Below, piece by piece: positions 32,682 through 41,827 of a DNA stretch of 64,000 nt. This DNA is from a virus. Position numbers and translations under genes: made by a program. The notes beneath the pieces are model-generated. The model did no database searches. It had not been told where the DNA came from and worked only from the letters and a program-made list of their open reading frames with translations. The DNA lies in the IMG/VR virus record IMGVR_UViG_3300017991_004311, positions 34,937-98,936 of that record; one strand, 5' to 3'. Positions within the stretch are counted from its first letter, which is position 1, and each line of letters begins with the position of its first letter.

Positions 32682-33428
32682 ATGCCGGCATTCATACCCG
32701 GATCGGCGCAGCGGGCCAAGCGGCCGAGGGACGTGGGCAGGTGGTGTGACGCTGACTATTTCGACGGGCTCGCCGATCCGCGCGGATACTCCGACCTCCG
32801 CTACGACCACCGCAAGGGCTACGGGCTCACCTTCTGGAGCGACGGCTTCCTCGGGACCGCGCGCACCCTCGCCAAGCGCTACTCGCCCCTGGGTACGTTC
32901 CTGGAGCTCGGTTGCGCCAAGGGGTTCCTGGTGCAGGCCCTGCGCATGGTCGGCGTCGAGGCGTACGGCGTCGACATCAGCGGGTACGCGCTCTCCTGTT
33001 CCCACCCCGACATCTGCCAATTCCTCCACCGGCAGTCGGCGGCGGACCTTTCCAATCTTCCTGATTCCTATTTCGATCTTGTGTGGAGCTGGGATTTCAT
33101 GGAGCACCTAGACGAGGCCGAGATCGTGGCCTGCCTGGGGGAGAGCCTGCGCGTGGGGAGGCGGCGCGTGGTCCACAACCTCACCGTCTTCGACCGGGAA
33201 TACGGGAGCATCGCCCAGGCGTTCCCGGACGAACCTCAGGACCCCACGCACGTCTCCTGCCACACGAAGGGATGGTGGGCGAAGTTGGTTCGGGAGTTCG
33301 TCCCGGCGGAGAGGATACGGGCGATCGAGTACATCGGGGAGCCGTTTCGGGAGGACGCGCCGCGGAGGGCGATGCTCACGGTCGACCTGTGGGCGGGGGA
33401 GTTCATCGGGGAGGATGCGGATGCGTAA
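32682..33428 (+). CDS. SAM-dependent methyltransferase
   Basis: A 248-aa protein. FLELGCAKGFLVQALRMVG is motif I, YGVDISGYALS motif II, DLVWSWDFMEHLDEAE motifs III/IV. It matches class I methyltransferases of surface-glycan clusters. GGAGACAGC upstream. Its 3' end overlaps the next glycosyltransferase, suggesting joint work on one glycan. Confidence 0.82.
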   Translation: MPAFIPGSAQRAKRPRDVGRWCDADYFDGLADPRGYSDLRYDHRKGYGLTFWSDGFLGTARTLAKRYSPLGTFLELGCAKGFLVQALRMVGVEAYGVDISGYALSCSHPDICQFLHRQSAADLSNLPDSYFDLVWSWDFMEHLDEAEIVACLGESLRVGRRRVVHNLTVFDREYGSIAQAFPDEPQDPTHVSCHTKGWWAKLVREFVPAERIRAIEYIGEPFREDAPRRAMLTVDLWAGEFIGEDADA

Positions 33429-35082
33429 GGTCAACATCGTGGTGCCGACGTACAACGGGATCAGGTTCCTCGATCCGCTATGGCGGGCGCTGAACGAATC
33501 GATCAGGGATATCGATTGGGTGATGACGCTCGTCGACGACGGCTCGCGCGACGCCACGGACAAGTGGGCGGCGGCCCACCCCGAGGTCAACTACGTCAGT
33601 CACGGCGGCGCCAACCTGGGCTTCTCGAAGTCGTGCAACGATGGGGCGAGGTCGGTCGAGAGCGAGTGGGTCCTGTTCCTGAACAACGACACCGAGCCCC
33701 AGCCCGGGTTCTTGGAGGAGATGCTGAGAGCGACGGGGGAGATGATCGCCCCGCAGATCGTCGGGGCGAAGCTGGTGTTCATGGACGGGAAGGTGATCCA
33801 GCATGCGGGCATCCGCTTCATGGCGTCGGGTTATCCCTACGAATTCGGGACCGGACGCGCGCTTCACGATCCCGAATGCGACCGGGCGCAGGAGGTGGAC
33901 GCGGTCACGGCGGCATGCATGCTGGTGGAGCGGGAGCTGTTCCTGGAACTCGGCGGCTTCGACGAGAAGTTCCTGAACGGATGGGAGGATTCCTCGTTCT
34001 GCCTCACGGCCCGCGAGCACGGGGCCCGCATCTACTACTGCCCCACGGCGGTGGTCAGGCACCATCATTCCGGCTCCGAGGGGCGCTTCCTGCACGAGAT
34101 CGAGAACAAGGAGCGCTTCCGGCAGCTCTGGATACACCGGCGTAAAGTACACGTGCTCACGCCGTTCTGGATGGCGGTGGCGGCCACGTGGCGCTGCAAC
34201 TACCGCTGCCGGCACTGCGACATCTGGAGGCAGCGGGCCAAGCCCGATATCCAACCGAGAGAATTCTGCCGCGGCGTGGGGCACGACTTCTACTCCAACA
34301 TCGTGAACGTCGCCATCTTCGGCGGCGAGCCCGTGCTCATGGACCGGGAGCTGGTGAACCTCATCGCGGTGTGCGCGGACCGGTGGAAGGGGGCGGAGAT
34401 AGGCATCGTCACCAACGGCTCTATTCCCAGGAATCAGGAGGAAATCTGGCTCACCGTGAGCCGGAATCTGACGGGCAATTTCCTGGTGCGTGTGTCGGTT
34501 GATGGCCCCGAGGAGGTACACGACAAATTGAGGGGGATCAAGGGCGCATTCGCCGACGCGGTGGAAACGGTCAGGATCGTCGATGGAATCTGGCCGGGGA
34601 AGGCGGGGATATCGGTCACGGTCTATCCCGACACGGTGGAGCACCTGCCCTACCTCGTCGAGCTGGTGGAGCGGATGGGCGTCACTTTCTGCCTCCGGGC
34701 GGGAGTGAGCGGGACCTATTTCGGCGGGAAAGTGCTCGGGGAATGGACCCCGGATAAAGTGGCATTCCTGCGCAGGACGATGGAGGCGACTCCGAAGAAG
34801 CTCAAGTCGCTTGATGCGTTCACGAAGGCGCTGCCGGGCTACCTCGGGACCGGGGAGCATCGCCCGTGCTCGGCGTACCGTTCGGCCCTGGTGGTCGACA
34901 CGGACCTGCAGGTGTCGGTGTGCCACAACCGCCCGCCCATGGGCCACCTTATCGACATCCCCTCGTTGTGGGGGAGGACGGCCGAGTGGTGCCAGGCGGG
35001 GGTGGAGTGCCTGACGGGGCAGTGTTTCGAGCCCAGCTGCTTCGTGGACGGCCCCTACGCGGCGTCGGCGTATGTGGACTGA
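33421..35082 (+). CDS. Glycosyltransferase family 2 / radical-SAM fusion
   Basis: About 553 aa. Residues 1-235 are a GT2 enzyme: VNIVVPTYNGIRFLDPL, VLFLNNDTEPQPG (DxD-type), EVDAVTAACMLVERELF and NGWEDSSFCLTA. After a short linker, residues ~255-520 form a radical-SAM domain with CNYRCRHCDIW (C-x3-C-x2-C for the 4Fe-4S cluster), GGEPVLM, then a SPASM-like cysteine-rich end (CHNRPP, CQAGVECLTGQCFEPSC). Such a fusion is rare; it may couple sugar transfer to radical modification of a sugar or peptide. Confidence 0.85.
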   Translation: MRKVNIVVPTYNGIRFLDPLWRALNESIRDIDWVMTLVDDGSRDATDKWAAAHPEVNYVSHGGANLGFSKSCNDGARSVESEWVLFLNNDTEPQPGFLEEMLRATGEMIAPQIVGAKLVFMDGKVIQHAGIRFMASGYPYEFGTGRALHDPECDRAQEVDAVTAACMLVERELFLELGGFDEKFLNGWEDSSFCLTAREHGARIYYCPTAVVRHHHSGSEGRFLHEIENKERFRQLWIHRRKVHVLTPFWMAVAATWRCNYRCRHCDIWRQRAKPDIQPREFCRGVGHDFYSNIVNVAIFGGEPVLMDRELVNLIAVCADRWKGAEIGIVTNGSIPRNQEEIWLTVSRNLTGNFLVRVSVDGPEEVHDKLRGIKGAFADAVETVRIVDGIWPGKAGISVTVYPDTVEHLPYLVELVERMGVTFCLRAGVSGTYFGGKVLGEWTPDKVAFLRRTMEATPKKLKSLDAFTKALPGYLGTGEHRPCSAYRSALVVDTDLQVSVCHNRPPMGHLIDIPSLWGRTAEWCQAGVECLTGQCFEPSCFVDGPYAASAYVD

Positions 35083-35097
35083 GGGATTGAGAGTGAG

Positions 35098-35139
35098 GTG
35101 TAACGCTAGGTTACATGTTATCCACAGGTTATCCACAGG
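35098..35139. repeat. DnaA-box/palindrome element 3
   Basis: Core TGTAACGCTAGGTTACA (35099-35115) followed by two TTATCCACA boxes (35118-35126, 35129-35137). Same element as at 15.9 kb, in the orientation of 52201; the left-hand box is missing. It lies in the 80-bp gap between the radical-SAM fusion and the next glycosyltransferase. Confidence 0.85.
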
Positions 35140-35161
35140 CGTTTGAGACAAAGGAGCTAGA

Positions 35162-36073
35162 ATGATCGAGTACACGGTCGTAATTCCGGTGAAGGATCGG
35201 AACAGGAACCTCGCATGTAGCCTCATGGCGCTCGCGAAGCAGACGTTCCCCACGGACAGGTGGGAGGTGCTGGTGGCTGACGGGAGCGAATCGGACTTCG
35301 CGCTCCCCACGGTGGCGCGCTATGCCGACGCGCTCAACATCCGCTACCTCTGGTGGATGGACGGGACGGGCAACCCGGGCGCGCGGAAGACGTGGGCGGC
35401 CCATAACGCGCAGGGGGAAGCGCTCGTCTTCGTCGATTCCGACGTGGTATTGAACGAGAGAGCGCTCGCCGCGCACGACCGCCTGCACCGGAAGTGGCCG
35501 AATGCGATCATCTGCGGGCGCTATGATTGGCTCATGCCGATGGACGTGCGCGAGGAGGACATCGCCGAGCGCTTCGATGCGGTGGTGAGCAATCGGCTCC
35601 CCCTCATCGCCCCCGCGACCGGGGGGCCGCTGCCCGGAGTCGATCCGCGCTTCCAGGACGAGAGGACGAGGGAATGGGACGAACCCTCGCGGACCTCGAA
35701 GGCGGGCAAGCCGTTCGCCCTGGGCGTGTTCGGGGGCAACCTCCTCATCCCGAAGGCGCTGTTCATGGAGGCGGGCGGGTTCGACCCGGAGATACGCGGC
35801 CACGGCGGAGAAGATTCTTGCCTCGGCTGGAAGCTTCAGAAGATGGGGGCCGAGGCCGTGTTCTCGGAGGAGGTCATCGGTTGGCACGTCTGGCACCCGC
35901 GCAGGCAGGTGGAGAACGAGGAGAGCGTGAAGCGGAACATTGAATATATCGAACGAAAATATCACGATTTACACGTCAAATACGGGGTCATCGCGGACCC
36001 CGACAGCAACATGGAGTACAACGACGACGGCCTCTTCGTGCCGCCCGACAAGCGGGAGGAACTGGGGATATGA
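35162..36073 (+). CDS. Glycosyltransferase family 2
   Basis: A 303-aa protein: YTVVIPVKDRNRNLACSLMAL, VLVADGSESDFALP, ALVFVDSDVVLNERALAAHD (DSD metal site), FGGNLLIPKALFMEAGGFDPE and GHGGEDSCLGWKL. The last block is the C-terminal galactosyltransferase-like motif of chondroitin-synthase-type enzymes. It is paralogous to the gene at 44287 (both end with a NIEYIxRKx stretch). Its stop overlaps the next start. Confidence 0.85.
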   Translation: MIEYTVVIPVKDRNRNLACSLMALAKQTFPTDRWEVLVADGSESDFALPTVARYADALNIRYLWWMDGTGNPGARKTWAAHNAQGEALVFVDSDVVLNERALAAHDRLHRKWPNAIICGRYDWLMPMDVREEDIAERFDAVVSNRLPLIAPATGGPLPGVDPRFQDERTREWDEPSRTSKAGKPFALGVFGGNLLIPKALFMEAGGFDPEIRGHGGEDSCLGWKLQKMGAEAVFSEEVIGWHVWHPRRQVENEESVKRNIEYIERKYHDLHVKYGVIADPDSNMEYNDDGLFVPPDKREELGI

Positions 36074-36870
36074 GATACCTCGACGACCTCAGGGACGCCC
36101 ACAAGGGCCGGGAGATATGGGTCATCGGCTGCGGCCCGTCCATCGAGGCGTTCCCGGAGGACTTCTTCGGCGGGAAGGTGAGCATCGCTCTGAACTGGGC
36201 TCATATCGCGTTCCCGAATACCACCTACGTCCACTGGTACCACAGCGTGTGGGGAGGGCACAGGGAATACGCGAAGGAGCACCCGGAGATACTCGGGAAG
36301 ACGATCCTCCCGCTCCCCCACGAGTTGGTGAAGCGCCCGGAGGACTGGGGCGGGGGGTTCGAGGTCCCGATATGGATGCGGTGGACGGAGGCCGTATCGA
36401 ACCGGGACGAATTCGCCGAGGGCGTGCGCATGCTCGTCGAGGACGGCAGGACGGACCAGTGCCGGAGCCGGTACACGGTGGCGCACACTGCGATCCAGGC
36501 GGCCGTGCTCCTGGGCGCGCGCGACGTGACGCTCGCCGGGTGCGAGCACCATGTGGGCAGGGACAGCAACAACTCGCAGGTCCGGGGTATGGGCCGCTAC
36601 AACCAGGAACGGGTGGAGACGAGGACGCGGAAGGACGGCACCGAGGAGCGCGTCATCGTGCACCGTCCGACCGGGACGAAATTCGACGGTTCTAAAATAG
36701 AGTGGAAGGAGCATACATTTGAAGAAATGGATGAACATTGGAAGGGGGCTCGTATTGGTACGTGGTGGCTGGCGTCGCTCTTGGGGGAACGGGGTATCCG
36801 GGTACGACGTTATTTCTACCCGGAGGGCTACAGGGAAATAACACAGGAGGAAACGGATGAGAGCTATTAG
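36070..36870 (+). CDS. MptE/DUF115-like protein, glycan-island type
   Basis: A 266-aa protein. GREIWVIGCGPSIEAFPEDFF near the N-terminus and HTAIQAAVLLGARDVTLAGCEHH in the middle are Rossmann-like elements resembling DUF115/6-hydroxymethylpterin-diphosphokinase-like proteins, which occur in glycan and flagellin-modification clusters. It is a clear paralogue of the gene at 40596 (GSGRSLDDFPAGFF, HAALQIAAVMGAKEITLVGCEHR). Reaction unknown. Confidence 0.6.
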   Translation: MRYLDDLRDAHKGREIWVIGCGPSIEAFPEDFFGGKVSIALNWAHIAFPNTTYVHWYHSVWGGHREYAKEHPEILGKTILPLPHELVKRPEDWGGGFEVPIWMRWTEAVSNRDEFAEGVRMLVEDGRTDQCRSRYTVAHTAIQAAVLLGARDVTLAGCEHHVGRDSNNSQVRGMGRYNQERVETRTRKDGTEERVIVHRPTGTKFDGSKIEWKEHTFEEMDEHWKGARIGTWWLASLLGERGIRVRRYFYPEGYREITQEETDESY

Positions 36871-38122
36871 CGTGGTGGCCGCCGTGCTGCTGTGCGCCGT
36901 GTTCGCACTGCCAGTCGCAGCGGTCGAGGTGGAGTACTGGCATCCGCAGCAGCCCCCGAACGGGGACGTGCTGGACCGGGACATGGCGGCGGAGCACATG
37001 AGGGCGTACCCGGAGGTGAAGATACGCCTGCAGGAGATTCCGACCGAGAACATGGCGGACAAGATGACCCTGGCGGTCGCGTCGGGGAGGCTCCCGGACG
37101 TGGTGAGGGACTACCTCGGCAGGGTCGGCGCCTGGGGCAACATGGGCCTGCTGGAGGACCTCGCGGGCACGATGCCGCAGGAGGATATCGACGACTTCTA
37201 CCCGGACATTCTCCAGAGTTTCGTGGTCAACGGGCAGCTGATCGGCTACCCCCATCGCATGTGGGTCCAGACCTACGACGCGAACAAGACGATACTGGAC
37301 AGGGCGGGGGTGGAGCTGCCCCGGGGCGAGTGGGACATGGCGCAATGGAACGCGATGGCGGAGAAGATCAGCGCCGTGCCCGGTGTCTACCCGACCGTGC
37401 TGTTCGCCGGGGGGCGCGGCGGCGACTACTGGATGCTCCAGGTCTTCGAGTGCTTCGGCGCGCATCTCTACGAAAGTGGGGACTATGCCCACACTTCTCT
37501 GAACTGCGGCGAGGGCATCGCCGCGCTGGAATGGATGCTGGAGGTGCTGGCGAACGGGTGGGCCCCGGCCGGGGCGGCCGGGATGAGCGGGAAGGAATGC
37601 ACGGGGTACTGGAACGAGGGGAGGATCGCGCTCGGGTGCGCCGGGACCAGGATTGCCCTGCCCGAGTACAACCGCGAGAACTTCGAGAGCGGGGTGGCGA
37701 AGGAGCTGCAGGACATCCGGGTGGTGACGCAGCCGCACGCGGCGGGGGCGCCGACGCCGGGGCTGTTCGCGGGCCCGAGCGGGTTCTGCGTGTTCAGGCA
37801 GGACAGCGACGGGGTGAGGAACGCGGCGGTCGCGTTCGTGCAGGACATGACCGGCGCGGAGCGCTCCGAGTACTGGGTGCGCACCTACGATTGTCTACCG
37901 GTGCGCAGGTCGGTCAACCCCTGGGTCGGGATCGACGCCTACGAGAGCACCGTGCGGCTGGTGGGGGAGTACGGCTTGGCGGACATGGGGATCGTCTCGG
38001 AGCACTACCTGGAGGCACGGGACCTCTTCTCGCTGCTGCGTCAGGAAGTGTTCGCGGGGTTGAAGGGGCCGCGGGAGGCGCTGGACGATTTCGAGGCGTC
38101 CATGGCGGCGTTGTGGGAGTGA
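36857..38122 (+). CDS. Sugar ABC importer, extracellular solute-binding protein
   Basis: The protein (421 aa) starts with a Sec signal (MRAISVVAAVLLCAVFALPV, cut near AVAA-VEV) and has no lipobox Cys, so it should be periplasmic in a diderm host. VEYWHPQQPP, YPEVKIRLQEIPTENMADKM, LPDVVRDYLG and GYPHRMWVQTYDANKTILDRA follow the family-1 carbohydrate-binding protein pattern. Two permease genes follow with 1-2 base gaps. A complete bacterial-type importer gene set within phage structural DNA is most unusual. Confidence 0.88.
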   Translation: MRAISVVAAVLLCAVFALPVAAVEVEYWHPQQPPNGDVLDRDMAAEHMRAYPEVKIRLQEIPTENMADKMTLAVASGRLPDVVRDYLGRVGAWGNMGLLEDLAGTMPQEDIDDFYPDILQSFVVNGQLIGYPHRMWVQTYDANKTILDRAGVELPRGEWDMAQWNAMAEKISAVPGVYPTVLFAGGRGGDYWMLQVFECFGAHLYESGDYAHTSLNCGEGIAALEWMLEVLANGWAPAGAAGMSGKECTGYWNEGRIALGCAGTRIALPEYNRENFESGVAKELQDIRVVTQPHAAGAPTPGLFAGPSGFCVFRQDSDGVRNAAVAFVQDMTGAERSEYWVRTYDCLPVRRSVNPWVGIDAYESTVRLVGEYGLADMGIVSEHYLEARDLFSLLRQEVFAGLKGPREALDDFEASMAALWE

Positions 38123-38123
38123 C

Positions 38124-38987
38124 ATGACACGGCAGGAGTGGTCGGGGTACCTCTTCGTGGTCCCGGCCACCATCCTCTTCTCGGTGTTCGCGATCAAGCC
38201 GATGGCGGAGGCCATCGCGATGAGCCTCACCTGGGTGGACGTGCAGACGCGCGGCTTCGTGGGGTTGGCGAACTTCTCCGCGCTGTTCCGGGACAGGGTC
38301 TTCTGGCTGGAGCTGAGGAACACGCTCACCTATGTCGGCATCATCGTTCCGGTGAACTTCTGCCTGGCGCTCGGCGTCGCCCTGGTGCTCGACCGCCTGG
38401 GCCACAGGGCGCGTTCGGTGCTGAGGGGCTGCTTCTACCTCCCGGCGGTGTCCTCGGGCGTGGTGATGAGCATCGTGTGGCTCTGGATCTTCAACCAGAA
38501 CTGCGGACCGGTGAACTACGTGCTGGGCCTCGCCGGCCTCGGGCCGGTCATGTGGCTCAGTCATCCAGCATGGGCGAAGCTGGCGATATCGGCCGTGGTG
38601 GTCAACTGGATCGTAGGGTTGAACGTGATCCTGTTCCTCTCGGCGCTGGCGGGGGTGCCGAGGCAGATACACGAGAGCGCGCTCATCGACGGGGCGGGCG
38701 CGTGGAGAAGGTTCGTGGGTGTCACCCTCCCGCTCATCGCCCCGGTGAGCGCCTACGTGGTCGTGATGACGACGATCGGCATCTTCCAGATATGGGCGGC
38801 GATATTCCTGATGACCGCTGGGGGCCCGGCGTACACCACCGCGTCGATCACCTATCGCATCTATCAGGTGGGGTTCGCCTACGGGAAGCTGGGCGCGGCG
38901 AACGCTCGGGCCGTGGTGCTGTTCCTGATCGTGCTCTCGGTGGCGTTCCTGCAGTTCCGGTACCTGAATAGGAAGGTGGAATACTGA
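38124..38987 (+). CDS. Sugar ABC importer permease, MalF/UgpA type
   Basis: A 287-aa protein with six predicted membrane helices (e.g. YLFVVPATILFSVFAIKPM, VGIIVPVNFCLALGVALVL, SSGVVMSIVWLWIF, VVVMTTIGIFQIWAAIFLM). The EAA loop is ESALIDGAGAWRRFVGVTLP, where the ATPase docks. It would form the inner-membrane channel with the next gene. No ATPase gene is in the window, so a shared host MsmX/UgpC-type ATPase would be needed. Confidence 0.88.
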   Translation: MTRQEWSGYLFVVPATILFSVFAIKPMAEAIAMSLTWVDVQTRGFVGLANFSALFRDRVFWLELRNTLTYVGIIVPVNFCLALGVALVLDRLGHRARSVLRGCFYLPAVSSGVVMSIVWLWIFNQNCGPVNYVLGLAGLGPVMWLSHPAWAKLAISAVVVNWIVGLNVILFLSALAGVPRQIHESALIDGAGAWRRFVGVTLPLIAPVSAYVVVMTTIGIFQIWAAIFLMTAGGPAYTTASITYRIYQVGFAYGKLGAANARAVVLFLIVLSVAFLQFRYLNRKVEY

Positions 38988-39799
38988 TGAATGTGATCCC
39001 CCTGGTGCTGGTTGTCTTCCTGGCGGGCCTGTTCCTGTTCCCGCTCTACTGGATGGCGATAGGCTCCTTCGAGCCGATCCGCTGGTCGCCCAAGTACCCG
39101 CCCGACTTCTGGCCGGTCGACGTGACGCTGCGGAACTACCGCGCCATGACCGCGAACTACCCGTTCCTGCGCTGGACGGCGAACAGTGTAATAGTCGCGG
39201 GTTCGACCACGGCGATAAGCGTGGGCGCGGCGCTGGCGGCGGGCTATGCGTTCGCCAAGAAGCGGTTCCCGGGCAGGGATGTGCTCTTCTGGCTGCTGCT
39301 CTCGACGGTGATGATCCCGTTCTACGCGAGGCTCATCCCGCTGTTCCTGACCATGAGCAGGCTGGGGCTCTACGACACCTACCCCGGGGTGTTCCTCCCG
39401 CTCTGCTGCCAGGCGGGGAACATCTTCCTCGCGCGCCAGTACATGTCCACGCTCCCGAGCGAACTCATCGACAGCGCGAGGGCGGACGGGGCCTCGGAGC
39501 TGCAGGTGTTCGCGCGGGTGATCCTTCCGTTGAGCAAGCCGCTGGTCGCGGCCTTGGCGATATTCAACTTCGTGTGGGCCTGGCGGAGTTTCTTCTGGCC
39601 CCTGGTGGCGACGGGGAGCGACGAGATGCGGGTGCTGCCCACGGCGGTCGCGACGGTGTGCAGCTTTCCCGGGGGGCTGTCGGAGTACGGGCTAGCGATG
39701 GCAGGGGCGATGCTGGTGACGGCGCCGACATGCGTGGTGTTCGTGCTGTTCCAGCGGTATTTCGTGCGGGGGATCACGATGGGGGCGGTGAAGACATGA
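38987..39799 (+). CDS. Sugar ABC importer permease, MalG/UgpE type
   Basis: A 270-aa protein, ATG overlapping the previous stop. Six membrane segments, with LFPLYWMAIGSFEP and PPDFWPVDVTLRNYRAM at the N-terminus as in MalG-like permeases, and an EAA loop IDSARADGASELQVFARVIL. Its stop overlaps the cytidylyltransferase gene, so transport and sugar-nucleotide genes share one message. Confidence 0.88.
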   Translation: MNVIPLVLVVFLAGLFLFPLYWMAIGSFEPIRWSPKYPPDFWPVDVTLRNYRAMTANYPFLRWTANSVIVAGSTTAISVGAALAAGYAFAKKRFPGRDVLFWLLLSTVMIPFYARLIPLFLTMSRLGLYDTYPGVFLPLCCQAGNIFLARQYMSTLPSELIDSARADGASELQVFARVILPLSKPLVAALAIFNFVWAWRSFFWPLVATGSDEMRVLPTAVATVCSFPGGLSEYGLAMAGAMLVTAPTCVVFVLFQRYFVRGITMGAVKT

Positions 39800-40599
39800 T
39801 GGATGTGGTGGAACGGAACGAGAGGAATGCCGCGTTGGGCGCAAAGATTAAACGCAGGATCAGGGCCAACAGGATAGTAGGGTTGATACGGTTCCGCGAC
39901 CATTTTTCCAGTTCGGGGGGCAAGAACAGTTGGTCGCTTTGCGGTTATCCGATGTATTATTGGCCGATCCGCGCCGCGTACAGGTCGAGCTACCTGGAGA
40001 AAATCCTGGTTTGGACTGAAGTGGAGAGCGCGAGGGAAGTATTGGCCCCGTTCTCGGACAGGGTGATCCTGATGGAGCGCACCGTGGAGCAGTGTCGGGA
40101 ACCGACATGGAGGACCGTGGACGACCTGAAGCGCCCAGACTCCCGGGTCGACGTGAGCACCAATGCGGAGCCGTACAACGTGCTCCACGGCAAGATCAGG
40201 GACGCACTCGACTTCGAGCCCACCATCATCGTGCGCTTCTCCGCCGACTATCCGCTCACGCGGGCCGAGACCTTCGACCGGGTAGTCGAGAGGTACTTCG
40301 GGGACGACGTGGCCGAGGAGTGCCGGGCGATGACGGTTGCCCCGCAATACCTGTGGCAACATCATCCGGAGCACCCCGAATGGTTGGTGAGGACGGGTTT
40401 CTCGAACCATGCCAACCGGCGCCAGGTGATGCCGTTTATTTACACCCCGGCCAGTCCCTACATCATCACCTACCCGTGGTGCGGGATGAAACGGGTTGCT
40501 TACGTGCTGGTCCCGTTCAGCGAGGCCGTTGACGTGCATACCAAGGATGATCTGGAACTGGCGGAGTTCTACATGCGGAAGCGGTTGGGGGGAGGATGA
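39796..40599 (+). CDS. Cytidylyltransferase-like (NeuA/SpsF type) protein
   Basis: A 267-aa protein. IVGLIRFRDHFSSSGGKN corresponds to the nucleotide loop, LCGYPMYYWPIRAAYRSSYL to the following helix, VRFSADYPLTRAETFDRVVE to the metal site, and DVHTKDDLELAEFYMRKR to the conserved end of acylneuraminate cytidylyltransferases. The usual P-A-R-x-G-S loop is altered (FRDHFSSSGGK), so the sugar or activity may differ. ATGA overlap on both sides. Confidence 0.68.
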   Translation: MMDVVERNERNAALGAKIKRRIRANRIVGLIRFRDHFSSSGGKNSWSLCGYPMYYWPIRAAYRSSYLEKILVWTEVESAREVLAPFSDRVILMERTVEQCREPTWRTVDDLKRPDSRVDVSTNAEPYNVLHGKIRDALDFEPTIIVRFSADYPLTRAETFDRVVERYFGDDVAEECRAMTVAPQYLWQHHPEHPEWLVRTGFSNHANRRQVMPFIYTPASPYIITYPWCGMKRVAYVLVPFSEAVDVHTKDDLELAEFYMRKRLGGG

Positions 40600-41522
40600 G
40601 GTTTGTCGAGGAGTTGCGCGGCCGGCACGAGGGCGAGGAGATCTGGGTGCTTGGCAGCGGGAGGAGCCTGGATGATTTCCCGGCCGGGTTCTTCGACGAC
40701 AAGACCACGATCGCGGTCAACTGGAGCGCGTGGGGGCTGCCGAACGCGACCTACCGCCTCTGGTGGCATCAGGTGTTCAGCGAGATGCAGATGCTCCAGG
40801 ACCCGGAGGGGTTCCGGGGGTGCATCATCGGCTACCCGACGGAGCGCTGGGGACCGGAACAATGGGGGAAGTGCATCGACTACCCGACGCTGTTCAAGTG
40901 GGAGATCAACATCTACCGCAGGGAGCAGCTGGCCTACAATGTCAGGCGCATCATGCACGGACAGACATGCGGCTATGGCGGCTTCGGGACCACGGTGCAC
41001 GCTGCGCTTCAGATCGCGGCGGTCATGGGCGCGAAGGAGATCACGCTGGTCGGGTGCGAGCACCGGTGGGACGAGTCCTACTACCCCGAAGATTCCTACT
41101 GGGTGAAGACGCATCCCTACCTCCATTGGACGACGGAGAAGATTGAACGGTACCGCGAACTCACGAAGGAACCGGCCCTGTTTCTCACGAACATCGGACG
41201 GTTCACCGCGATGCTGCACGGGTTCTTGAAGCAGACCAGGGCCGACAAGGGCAGGCATCAGCGCGACGTGTTCGGTTTCGCCCAGCTCAACCTCCGGGGC
41301 ACGTGGTACTTCGCCGAGGAATTCGCTCGCTACGGAGTCAACGTGAGGCGCTACTACCACGGCGAGGGATACCGGAGGATCATCGAAGAGGACGGGGTCG
41401 AGCACTGGGACGTGGGGCAATTGGAGGAATGGAAACGGCGCTATCCGCTCCCGAAGCACCTGGAGGGGTTGACCCTGGAGCGGATACGAAACGGGGAGAC
41501 GGTTGCGGTCGAACAACTATGA
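40596..41522 (+). CDS. MptE/DUF115-like protein, paralogue
   Basis: A 308-aa protein: GEEIWVLGSGRSLDDFPAGFF, TIAVNWSAWGLPNATYRLWW and HAALQIAAVMGAKEITLVGC match the gene at 36070 in order and spacing, with an additional C-terminal region (HQRDVFGFAQLNLRGTWYF). The pair brackets the importer and cytidylyltransferase genes, which may mark a duplicated segment. Reaction unknown. Confidence 0.6.
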   Translation: MRFVEELRGRHEGEEIWVLGSGRSLDDFPAGFFDDKTTIAVNWSAWGLPNATYRLWWHQVFSEMQMLQDPEGFRGCIIGYPTERWGPEQWGKCIDYPTLFKWEINIYRREQLAYNVRRIMHGQTCGYGGFGTTVHAALQIAAVMGAKEITLVGCEHRWDESYYPEDSYWVKTHPYLHWTTEKIERYRELTKEPALFLTNIGRFTAMLHGFLKQTRADKGRHQRDVFGFAQLNLRGTWYFAEEFARYGVNVRRYYHGEGYRRIIEEDGVEHWDVGQLEEWKRRYPLPKHLEGLTLERIRNGETVAVEQL

Positions 41523-41827
41523 CTAATGATATCGATAGCCGGTACCGGTTACTTCACGACGCGCTCATGGCCGCATTCGGCCAGGCATCCGAGGGCAAGG
41601 GCAGGGAACGGCACGCGAACGGCCTCCCGTTCGAGCGGCAGCCCATCCTGGAGATCACGCGGATGGTGGGCGCAGGGTTCCCCCTAGGGCAGGTCATGAA
41701 GAAGGCGCAGGAGGCCCAGGGGATGGCCAAACGCGGCGAGTTTTCCCACGCAAGGGGGGAATGCCTGGGGATCATAAACTACGCGGCGGCGGCGGTCATT
41801 TGGCTGTCTGAGCAGGAGACAAAGTGA
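41519..41827 (+). CDS. Small hypothetical protein
   Basis: A 102-aa helical protein, ATGA overlap with the upstream stop. SRYRLLHDALMAAFGQASEG, FPLGQVMKKAQEAQGMAKRG and CLGIINYAAAAVIWLSEQE suggest an all-alpha fold, possibly a MazG/NTP-PPase-like helical bundle, but the acidic E-x-x-E/D motif is not evident. It ends the importer operon; a terminator hairpin follows. Confidence 0.5.
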   Translation: MTNDIDSRYRLLHDALMAAFGQASEGKGRERHANGLPFERQPILEITRMVGAGFPLGQVMKKAQEAQGMAKRGEFSHARGECLGIINYAAAAVIWLSEQETK

